Part shown: piece after piece, positions 16,283 through 23,342 of the stretch
How positions within the stretch are numbered: the stretch's first letter is position 1
Layout of the letters: every line of letters starts with the position of its first letter
DNA from: Acidobacteriota bacterium
Lineage (GTDB): Bacteria; Acidobacteriota; Thermoanaerobaculia; Multivoradales; J023
DNA: 45,502 nt
Reading direction: 5' to 3'
Assembly (NCBI GenBank): GCA_029263355.1
Contig: JAJCXQ010000746.1
Coordinates: 1-45,502, forward strand
Position numbers and translations under genes: made by a program
The notes under the pieces: generated by a model
What the model was told of the DNA's origin: nothing
Databases searched by the model: none
Seen by the model: only the letters and a program-made list of their open reading frames with translations

Positions 16283-16828
16283 GTGGCCGAGCAACACGAA
16301 CGCCCGGCCCGTCTGGGTATTCTGTCGATCTCCGACCGCGCCAGTCGTGGTGAGTACGAAGATCGTTCCGGTCCCGCGGTGCGCGCCTACCTCGACAACG
16401 TCGTCACCTCGCCGAGTGAGCACCATTTCCGCCTCGTCTCCGACGACCAGGACGGGATCGAGGCCGCACTGATCGAGCTTGCCGACGAGGTCGGCTGCGA
16501 TCTGGTGGTGACCGCCGGCGGCACCGGCCCGGCGCCGCGGGACGTCACCCCGGAAGCCACCGAAACAGTCGCCACTCGTCTGCTGCCGGGTTTCGGTGAG
16601 CTCATGCGCCGGGTCTCGTTGAACGAAGTTCCAACCGCTATCCTCTCCCGTCAGCACGGCGCCATCCGTGGCTCTTGCCTGATCATCAACCTGCCCGGCA
16701 GCCCGCGCGCCGTCAAGACCTGCCTCGACGCGGTCTTCGCCGCCGTGCCGGACTGTGTCGACCTGATCGGCGGCGCCCGTATCGAGACCGATCCCGAACG
16801 CATCCGCGCCTACCGTCCCCACCAGTGA
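16283..16828 (+). CDS. mog: Molybdopterin adenylyltransferase-like protein (Mog/MoaB family)
   Basis: The protein has 181 residues. The N-terminus LGILSISDRASRGEYEDRSG is the Mog signature, with the Mog-type spacing rather than that of MoaB. VVTAGGTGPAPRDVTPEAT is the conserved molybdopterin-binding loop, and CLIINLPGSPRAVKTC the C-terminal motif. Mog adenylates molybdopterin before molybdenum insertion. The GTG start lies one base after the aminopeptidase stop, and the end overlaps the SDR start by 4 bp (GTGA), so translation is coupled. No other molybdenum-cofactor genes are in the window. Confidence 0.9.
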   Translation: MAEQHERPARLGILSISDRASRGEYEDRSGPAVRAYLDNVVTSPSEHHFRLVSDDQDGIEAALIELADEVGCDLVVTAGGTGPAPRDVTPEATETVATRLLPGFGELMRRVSLNEVPTAILSRQHGAIRGSCLIINLPGSPRAVKTCLDAVFAAVPDCVDLIGGARIETDPERIRAYRPHQ

Positions 16829-17664
16829 GTGGCGATCGATTTTTTGTCACCGGCTGCGCCAGCGGCATTGGCCGCCACCTCGCCGACCAGATCCTGGCCC
16901 GCGGCCATCGCCTCGTCGCCACCGACATAAATCTCGAAGCCCTGCGTCAGCATGCCGACACTGCGGGCTGGCCGGCGGACCGCGTCCGCATCGAGAAGCT
17001 GGACGTCTGTGACTCCGGCGCCTGGGCAGCTGCGATGGCGGGTGTTGTCGAAACCTGGGGTGGCGTCGATGTCATGCTCAACGTTGCCGGCTACATTCGT
17101 CCCGGTCGTACTTTCGAGCTCGACGACGCTGACGTCCACCGTCATTTCGACATCAACGTCAAAGGTCTCGTCTTCGGTACCCGAACCGCCGCGCAGGTGA
17201 TGCTCGAGCATGGCTCCGGGAATTCTCATCGAGGCCACATCATCAACATCGCCTCCCTCGCGTCGCTGGCGCCGATCCCCGGCATCTCACTCTACTCGGC
17301 GTCCAAATACGCCGTCCGCGCTTTTTCACTCGCCGCTGCTGAAGAGCTGCGGCCCCACGGTATCGCAGTCACCGTCGTCTGCCCCGACGCCGTCGCCACG
17401 CCGATGCTCGACAAGCAGCTCGACTACCCCGAGGCGGCCCTCACCTTCACCGCCCCTAAGGTGCTGACCGTTGAAGACCTGTCGCGGGTCATCTTCGGTC
17501 GTGTCCTGCGTCGTCGTCCGCTGTTTGTCGCCATTCCGCGGTGGCGTGGCTGGCTGGCTCGTCTCGGCGATTTGTCGCCACGTACTGCGGGGTTGTTGGC
17601 CAAGGTGATGGCGCGTCAGGGGTTGCGTAAGCAGGAAGCGCTCAAGCGGTCGGGTCAGGGTTAG
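16825..17664 (+). CDS. Short-chain dehydrogenase/reductase
   Basis: The protein has 279 residues. The nucleotide-binding motif is VTGCASGIG at the very N-terminus. DINLEALR at the end of strand 2 suggests NAD(H) preference through Asp. LNVAG follows, then the catalytic Ser in INIASLASL and YSASK (Tyr and Lys). The C-terminal ~60 residues are basic and hydrophobic (RRRPLFVAIPRWRGWLARL) and may touch the membrane. The GTG at 16825 puts the first strand at the usual distance from the start and overlaps mog by 4 bp. The substrate is unknown. Confidence 0.9.
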   Translation: MSGDRFFVTGCASGIGRHLADQILARGHRLVATDINLEALRQHADTAGWPADRVRIEKLDVCDSGAWAAAMAGVVETWGGVDVMLNVAGYIRPGRTFELDDADVHRHFDINVKGLVFGTRTAAQVMLEHGSGNSHRGHIINIASLASLAPIPGISLYSASKYAVRAFSLAAAEELRPHGIAVTVVCPDAVATPMLDKQLDYPEAALTFTAPKVLTVEDLSRVIFGRVLRRRPLFVAIPRWRGWLARLGDLSPRTAGLLAKVMARQGLRKQEALKRSGQG

Positions 17665-17691
17665 CGCCAGAGCGTGAACATGGTAGTCGGG

Positions 17692-18324
17692 CTACAGCGC
17701 GAGGTCTCGAACCCAGCCTTGGACGCGAGCCTTGACGTCTTGCCAATTGACCTCCCATAACATCTCCGGCATGCGCTCCTTCTCAGCGTCGTCGAAGTAG
17801 GCCAACGCAACAAGAACATGCCCGATGTCTGTCGTTTCGTACTTTTGTTGATAAAGAGTCAGGAGCTCATTTAGCGGGCGATGACGCTCGACGAGGGCGT
17901 AGAGGTCGACGAAGTCTTTTCTGGCGCCGCGCTGACCGATCGCTGACAGTTTCATGCAGGCGATGTCATCGAGTGAGACCAGCGAGCATCCGTGCTCGGG
18001 CCACTCGATGACTGGAGCCAACAACGGATAACGATATTCGAGCAGGCTGACCCGTACGTCATTAACTTGACCGTGCAGGGTGCCACGCTCTACCCGACCC
18101 GTATGAAGCGGGATTCCGTCCTCTCTCAACTCGCTAGCCAGCTGCATGGGGTCGGTGAATCGTTCTTGCGTGAACCAGTCGAGGTCGACCGACAGGCGAT
18201 GGCCCAGGATGATGGCGAGGGCGGTGCCTCCAGCGAGGTAGAAGTGACCCGCAGTCATCGCGGGTCCCATGGCGTGGAGGGCTTGGATCTGAGATGCTGT
18301 CAACACCTCGGAGTGAAAATTCAT
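17692..18324 (-). CDS. AbiEii/AbiGii-type nucleotidyltransferase toxin
   Basis: The protein has 210 residues. FYLAGGTALAIILGHRLSVDLDWF is the nucleotidyltransferase core (GG-T with S-D-D), and GARKDFVDLYAL is the conserved C-terminal motif of the AbiEii/DUF1814 family. Known members are toxins that add nucleotides to tRNA ends. The ATG at 18324 overlaps the stop of the upstream gene (ATGA), so the pair is translationally coupled; an earlier in-frame start at 18345 would intrude into that gene. Key acidic residues are intact, so it is probably functional. Confidence 0.88.
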   Translation of the reverse strand: MNFHSEVLTASQIQALHAMGPAMTAGHFYLAGGTALAIILGHRLSVDLDWFTQERFTDPMQLASELREDGIPLHTGRVERGTLHGQVNDVRVSLLEYRYPLLAPVIEWPEHGCSLVSLDDIACMKLSAIGQRGARKDFVDLYALVERHRPLNELLTLYQQKYETTDIGHVLVALAYFDDAEKERMPEMLWEVNWQDVKARVQGWVRDLAL

Positions 18325-18656
18325 GAGGCGTGCCTGTGATGCCAAGGGTTGGATCGCTGGTCAGTTAGCCAGGCATCAACCTGTTGGGCCGGCAGATCGA
18401 GGATCAATTGCCAGAAGCGGAGCTGCTGTGGGCTCAGCCCGCGGCCTCGGTGATCAATGATCCAGTGACGCAACTCGTCATTGCTCAACCGTGTGCGAAG
18501 CCATTGCACGGTATTCCAAGGCCCTGAGATCAGGATTCGACGGATGATCAGCGTTCGATCTTCGTCCCAGCTTAGATCTTCGAAGTTGTAGTCCCAGAAC
18601 AGCGACTTAAGGTCGTTGGGTAGAGCAGCTTTTGTGGCTTGGGCATCGCGTTGCAT
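18321..18656 (-). CDS. Putative antitoxin partner of the AbiEii-like toxin (DUF6922-like)
   Basis: The protein has 111 residues. Conserved features are LFWDYNFEDLSWDEDRTLIIRR near the start, WNTVQWLR, and HWIIDHRGRGLSPQQLRFW in the second half. These are the hallmarks of small proteins found immediately upstream of AbiEii-family toxins. There is no clear DNA-binding domain, unlike classical AbiEi, so inhibition may be by direct contact (inference). It overlaps the toxin start by 4 bp. Confidence 0.78.
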   Translation of the reverse strand: MQRDAQATKAALPNDLKSLFWDYNFEDLSWDEDRTLIIRRILISGPWNTVQWLRTRLSNDELRHWIIDHRGRGLSPQQLRFWQLILDLPAQQVDAWLTDQRSNPWHHRHAS

Positions 18657-18781
18657 GGCAACCTCGCATGGTTATTGTACCTTGGTTGCCGCGGTTTCAT
18701 TGCGAGGTCTGACTTGGGGGCCAGTAAGGTTCCCAGAGTAACGGTGACTTGCGAGGTAGGCCGACTGGTATTCAGCCGGCG

Positions 18782-18916
<135 letters not shown>

Positions 18917-18931
18917 AACTAGTGCGGGGTT

Positions 18932-21760
18932 TCATTCCTCGGAAGCTTTGACGCTTCGTCGGTAGACGACCCCGGCACCCAGTAGCAACGCACCGAGCAC
19001 CACAACAAACAGCACCGCGACGAGACCCATGGAAATCCAGCCCCGGGGATGGACGAGGGGCAGGCTTCGCGCGCCCTCACCGATCAACACGAAGGCGGCC
19101 CAGCCTGTGGGATGACGGGTGTCGTTGCTGGCCAGGGCGTCGAGCTTGGCTCGACGGAGGGCTTCGGCTTTGGAGCTGCCATTGGCGAGGTGATGGTAAA
19201 AGGAGGCCATGAGGTGGCGAGTTTGCTGGTCTCCGACCTCCCACAGGCTGGCGAGCACCGAAGTGGCGCCAGCGTGAAAGAAGCTGTTGGCGATGCTCTG
19301 GGCGCCATCGCCGCGGATGGCGCCGTGTTCGACAGCGCCGTGCTCGACGGTGCGACATGCGGACAACACCACCAGGTCGGCGGCGAGGCGCAGCTGGGAG
19401 ATTTCCCGCGCTTGTAGGAAGCCGTCGTGCTCCGCGTCACCGGTGAGCAGCAAGGCTGACCGGGCGGGGGTTTGCGGGCTGAGGATGCCGTGGGTGGCGA
19501 AGTGGAGGAGACCAAAAGATTCCAATGGACTTTGCTGGATCCAAGTCTCGGTGGCGTCGGCGCCGATCCGGGAGACGGAACCTTTGCCGCCATAGCGGGC
19601 AACGAGCTCAGCCTCTGCCGCCGCGCCGGGCAATGGCCCGACAGCCTGGCCTTCGAGCTCGTAGGTGTGCCACGTCCGGCGGGAGGCTTCCGGGGCGTTG
19701 GAGCCGGTGGGAGAGGTGACCGGCGGGCCGATGACCAAGGCGGCGGTTGATGCGGCGCCGGTGGGCGCGGAGGATCGACGCTCGTCCGCCAGGCGTATCA
19801 ACTCCCGCATCAAGGTCGCCGAGGGGGCGTAGGAGATGGCAAGGTCTTGAATCAGGTAGCGCTCGGCGCCCGTTGCAATGTCGGCGGCCAGCAGGCTCTC
19901 GAACGGCAGCTGGCTGAGCTCGCGGTCGAGGACCAAGATCAGTGACTCGATGCCGGTGGGCAGCAGCGCCCGCACCGGCGCGACGAGCTGACCATGCAGA
20001 TCGCGACTCACCGTTCGCCAGCCGTCTTGATGAGTTTGGCTCAGCAGTTCGAGGTAGCCCGTGATGCGCTCTTCGAGGGCTTTGGGCGAGATCGGTAGGC
20101 GGACGACTCCGAGCCCATCACGATCGACGACGAAGACGGCGACTTCGTCGCCGAGCAGCGAGACGTAGGTCACGAAAGCGGTTCGGTCGTCGAGCAGCGC
20201 TTGGGCTTGCTCGACGCCTACCGGTTCGGGATAACGTAACGCCGCGAAGTGGGGGCTTTGTTGTCGGATCACCGCCACCAGCGCCTGATGATCAGCCTGC
20301 GCTTCAGCCAAGTCCTCGAGTACCCGTTGACGTTCGAGATGGTTCTCCTGGGTTTGATCGAGACGTTGACGTAGTTGCTGAAGATGCGCTTCGAGCTCCT
20401 GGCGCCTGAGATCCAGCTCAGGGTCGAGACTCGGGTCGAGAGGGATCCGCTCCAGCATGAGACGTCGAAGGAGAGCCTTGGAGAGTGCTTGCTCCGTGAA
20501 GCTGAAGGCCCGCCTGAGGTCGACGGCCGTTCCGCGTTCGAGGAGCGCGGTGATGGCGGTGGGATAAATCGATCGGCCGGGAAGCAGACCGGCGACCGCT
20601 TCCGGCTCTCGGTACATCTCGTCGACGGCCGCCACCGCCTGTTCCGACAGCTCGATCGCACGATCGATGTCTCCTTGCAGCAAGTTGAGCTCCGCCAGCT
20701 CGGTCAAGGCCCAGGACACCAATGGTGGGAAGTTGCCGTTGAGCACCGTCAGCGCTTCCTCGAAGAGGACCTCGGCTTGCCGCGGTTGCTGCGTCTGTTG
20801 CAGCGACCCGAGGTGGATGAGGTCGGCAGCCAGATGTGGTGGACTGTCGGCCAGGCGACGCAACCGGACGTTCTCCGTCATCAGGACGCGGGCTTCGTCG
20901 CGACGCCCGGCAAGCTGATAGGCGTCCGCCAGAATGCTGGCGAGCCAAGTACGATTGGGGACCGCAGAGTGCACCCTCGCCAACGCCTGCGCTTGCTCCA
21001 GGGTTTCGATGGCGCGCTCCAGAAGGTCTTGGTCGAGATACAGCTGGTCGAGATATAGGCGCCCGATGCGCAGCAGAATGTCGACGCGCTCGTTGGGATT
21101 GTGACGCACCGTGAGGTGATCTAGCGCTTCGCGGTAGGCGTCGAGGGCGAGACCATGGGCGCCAAGGCGTTCGTAGACCGCCCCCAGGTTGCCGAGAATC
21201 GAGATCCACAGCTCGTGCTCCGGCTCATCCGTCGGCAACAGCTCGTGGGCTTGTTTCAAGCTCCATAGGGCATGCTCGTGGCGACCCATATTGTTTTCAG
21301 TGATGCCAATATTCTTCAGCGCGGTGGCTTGGGCGATGGTGTCATCCGTCGTCTCGAGGAGGTGGGCGGCGCGCCGGAATGTTGCTAGCGCCGACTCCAA
21401 GTCGCCGAGATAAAAATGCATATCCGCTTCGGTGGTGAGCGCCTTGATATGGAGGTCCCGATCGTCCAACCATGAGGTCTGAGCAACCGCCTCGCGGGCG
21501 ATGTCGAGGCCAAATCGGTAGTCTCCGACCCCGAGGGCGCCGACCGCCAGAGTCATCTGTAGCTCAGCTTTCCAAGGCTCCGCATCACCCTGACGCGTCA
21601 CGTCCAAGCAGGGACGGAGAAGCGCAAACGATTGCTCGGCGCGGGAGCTCTCGATCGCCTCCCTGGCGACGTGCAATTGCTGGCGACAATCGTCGGCGCT
21701 TGGTGTCGCGTCGGCCATCGCAGGGACGGTCGAAAGTCCCACTCCGACGAACCAGGTCAC
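18932..21760 (-). CDS. Exported TPR-CHAT protease with C-terminal membrane anchor (module A)
   Basis: The protein has 942 residues. A hydrophobic N-terminus ends in an Ala-x-Ala-like site (VPAMADA). TPR repeats span ~30-420 (for example ALKNIGITENNMGRHEHALWS). A charged coiled-coil segment lies at ~445-510. The CHAT caspase-like domain is at ~620-900, with catalytic His757 in LLHFATHGI and Cys802 in LVVLSACRT. A membrane helix (MGLVAVLFVVVLGALLLGAG) and a short basic tail end the protein. The GTG at 21760 gives a signal peptide with no basic residues. The frame stays open to the upstream stop codon, where an ATT at 21838 would give a longer, Arg-containing leader. It lies downstream of an ECF sigma and an anti-sigma gene, probably in one operon. 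The substrate is unknown. Confidence 0.9.
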   Translation of the reverse strand: MTWFVGVGLSTVPAMADATPSADDCRQQLHVAREAIESSRAEQSFALLRPCLDVTRQGDAEPWKAELQMTLAVGALGVGDYRFGLDIAREAVAQTSWLDDRDLHIKALTTEADMHFYLGDLESALATFRRAAHLLETTDDTIAQATALKNIGITENNMGRHEHALWSLKQAHELLPTDEPEHELWISILGNLGAVYERLGAHGLALDAYREALDHLTVRHNPNERVDILLRIGRLYLDQLYLDQDLLERAIETLEQAQALARVHSAVPNRTWLASILADAYQLAGRRDEARVLMTENVRLRRLADSPPHLAADLIHLGSLQQTQQPRQAEVLFEEALTVLNGNFPPLVSWALTELAELNLLQGDIDRAIELSEQAVAAVDEMYREPEAVAGLLPGRSIYPTAITALLERGTAVDLRRAFSFTEQALSKALLRRLMLERIPLDPSLDPELDLRRQELEAHLQQLRQRLDQTQENHLERQRVLEDLAEAQADHQALVAVIRQQSPHFAALRYPEPVGVEQAQALLDDRTAFVTYVSLLGDEVAVFVVDRDGLGVVRLPISPKALEERITGYLELLSQTHQDGWRTVSRDLHGQLVAPVRALLPTGIESLILVLDRELSQLPFESLLAADIATGAERYLIQDLAISYAPSATLMRELIRLADERRSSAPTGAASTAALVIGPPVTSPTGSNAPEASRRTWHTYELEGQAVGPLPGAAAEAELVARYGGKGSVSRIGADATETWIQQSPLESFGLLHFATHGILSPQTPARSALLLTGDAEHDGFLQAREISQLRLAADLVVLSACRTVEHGAVEHGAIRGDGAQSIANSFFHAGATSVLASLWEVGDQQTRHLMASFYHHLANGSSKAEALRRAKLDALASNDTRHPTGWAAFVLIGEGARSLPLVHPRGWISMGLVAVLFVVVLGALLLGAGVVYRRSVKASEE

Positions 21761-21833
21761 GATGGCGACGGCAAGGGAAGCCCCTACAGGACGTCCCGCG
21801 CCTGACGTTGGGTGTCCGAGGACGCGCAGTGTT

Positions 21834-22511
21834 CTAATGGCTCTTGGCCGTGATCTGGAATCGAAACAAGGGCGACTCTCGACGTTCGAGCTCGACGCGT
21901 TCGATGATTCGCCAGTAGATTGTCGCGCCCGGCGTCATGTGCTGTCGCAGCTCATCTGGCAGGGCAATGTGAGTGGTGCCTTTGGAGTCGCCTTGCCACA
22001 GGCGTTCGAGCTGTTGATCGAAGACCAAGACTTGGTAGGTGGCTGCGGGTCGACCGGTCCAGCTCAGCTGCTCCGGGGCGCTGGCTAACTCGACGCTATC
22101 AGCAGGCTCGATCGCCAGCTCCAGCGCCAGATCAGCGCCGGGAAGCTCAGCGCCCTCGGCGGCGCGCCGCGTGTCACTCGGAACGGGCGGCGGCCGATCG
22201 AGTTGGCTTCGCAGCATCCATCCCGCGCCGATCGAAAGCATCAGCACCGCGGCAAGCCGCAGAGCCCAAGGCTTGAGTTGCCAGGACTCGATGCCGTTGC
22301 CTGGTGTGGCTTCGCGACGGGCCGCGAGGTAAGTCGCCGAGCAACTCGAGCAATGCGCCAAGTGTTGAGCGATCTCTAGGCGCTCGTCGGCTGACCCGGT
22401 TGATTCAGCGGCGGCGTGCAGCTGCTCCTCGTTGGGGCAGTCTGCGTCCCCCGGCGGTTTTTGGGTCGCCTCTTGATAGAGCTCACTCGCGGTCTCAGTG
22501 TTGAGCTTCAT
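21834..22511 (-). CDS. Membrane-anchored zinc-finger anti-sigma factor (module A)
   Basis: The protein has 225 residues. A ZAS-type motif, H50-x3-C54-x2-C57 (HLAHCSSC), lies in the cytosolic N-terminal ~80 residues. One membrane helix follows at ~82-100 (WALRLAAVLMLSIGAGWML). The ~125-residue outer domain is beta-rich (SWTGRPAATYQVLVFD; GATIYWRIIERVELE) and looks like an Ig/fibronectin-like or sugar-binding fold. It overlaps the sigma gene by 17 bp, the standard arrangement for a cognate pair. The periplasmic domain is the obvious place for signal input, possibly through the adjacent CHAT protease (inference). Confidence 0.85.
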   Translation of the reverse strand: MKLNTETASELYQEATQKPPGDADCPNEEQLHAAAESTGSADERLEIAQHLAHCSSCSATYLAARREATPGNGIESWQLKPWALRLAAVLMLSIGAGWMLRSQLDRPPPVPSDTRRAAEGAELPGADLALELAIEPADSVELASAPEQLSWTGRPAATYQVLVFDQQLERLWQGDSKGTTHIALPDELRQHMTPGATIYWRIIERVELERRESPLFRFQITAKSH

Positions 22512-23163
22512 AGTCGATCCCCCCGGCGCGCAGGTAGCGGCGCAGCTCGTCGCGGCCGCGGTAGGTCAGGTGGCGAGCCTTGGCTCGGCTCCATCCGAGG
22601 AGGTTGGCGGCCTCCACCACGGTGAATCCTTGCAGGTAGAGCCGTACCGCGAGCTGCCTATTCTTAGCCAAGCGAGCCAGGCAGTCTTCGAGTGTTGCCA
22701 GCAATTCGCGTCGACGCGCGGTGGTTTCCGGATTGGCGACTCGGCCCGGTCTCCAGCCGTCAGTGTCGATGGGTGACGCATCGGAGTCGAGGTGCGGGTC
22801 GATCATCGTCTCACTGCGGGCGCGGGAGCGCCTGACAGCGTCGAGGGTGGCGTTGACGCCAACCGTGTAGACGTAGGACCTCGGGTCGCGGATCGATCGA
22901 TGGGTCAATATCGCCTTCCACAACCGAAGCCGTGCCTCCTGTTCGATATCGGCCACCAGGCCGTCGAGATCCCGTGGACATGTCTTGCGAATCGCCTGTC
23001 GCAAGGTGGCTTCATGGGACTCCAGGAAGCGGTCGAATTGTTGCGCGGTGTCGGTCATCGTTCGTGGCTTGGTCAGGCCTGCTGTGTGCGTCGCCTCCAT
23101 AGTTTTTGAGCTTTCACGTGTCGCTGCGACGGTTTGGATCCTGTTGCGGCAGGCTTGGATCAT
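22495..23163 (-). CDS. ECF-type RNA polymerase sigma factor (module A)
   Basis: Region 2 is seen in DLVADIEQEARLRLWKAI and YVYTVGVNATLDAVRR. Region 4 is seen in CLARLAKNRQLAVRLYLQG followed by the helix-turn-helix VVEAANLLGWSRAKARHL. The two are separated by ~30 residues, as in ECF factors. ATG codons at 23163, 23100 and 23058 are all possible. The conserved part starts just after 23058, and no start has a strong ribosome binding site, so the first 35 residues are uncertain. The gene is head to head with the module B CHAT gene at 23343, leaving a ~180-bp shared promoter region. Confidence 0.87.
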   Translation of the reverse strand: MIQACRNRIQTVAATRESSKTMEATHTAGLTKPRTMTDTAQQFDRFLESHEATLRQAIRKTCPRDLDGLVADIEQEARLRLWKAILTHRSIRDPRSYVYTVGVNATLDAVRRSRARSETMIDPHLDSDASPIDTDGWRPGRVANPETTARRRELLATLEDCLARLAKNRQLAVRLYLQGFTVVEAANLLGWSRAKARHLTYRGRDELRRYLRAGGIDYEAQH

Positions 23164-23342
23164 ATCCGGTGGTTGATGGCCGAGAGGGCGCCCGGGCTTC
23201 AGCCTACGGATATGACGACGGGAAAAGATGAAAACGGGTGGGACAATCCGGACGGTTGAAGAGTCTTCCTTTATTGATGGGTCTGCATAGGCTAATAAGC
23301 GGCTTGTGCAGGGCTCTATGAGTTATTAATCGAACTGATGTT
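23164..23342. promoter_or_regulatory. Divergent promoter region between the two sigma/CHAT modules
   Basis: This 179-bp gap must carry promoters for both the module A sigma operon and the module B CHAT operon. It turns markedly A/T-rich toward the CHAT start (around 23262-23342). I could not identify an ECF-type -35 AAC motif with confidence on either strand. Confidence 0.45.

Noticed and set aside
16675..16824. N-terminal extension of the SDR
   Set aside because: It would overlap mog by ~150 bp and place the Rossmann glycine motif far from the start; the GTG at 16825 gives a 4-bp coupling overlap.
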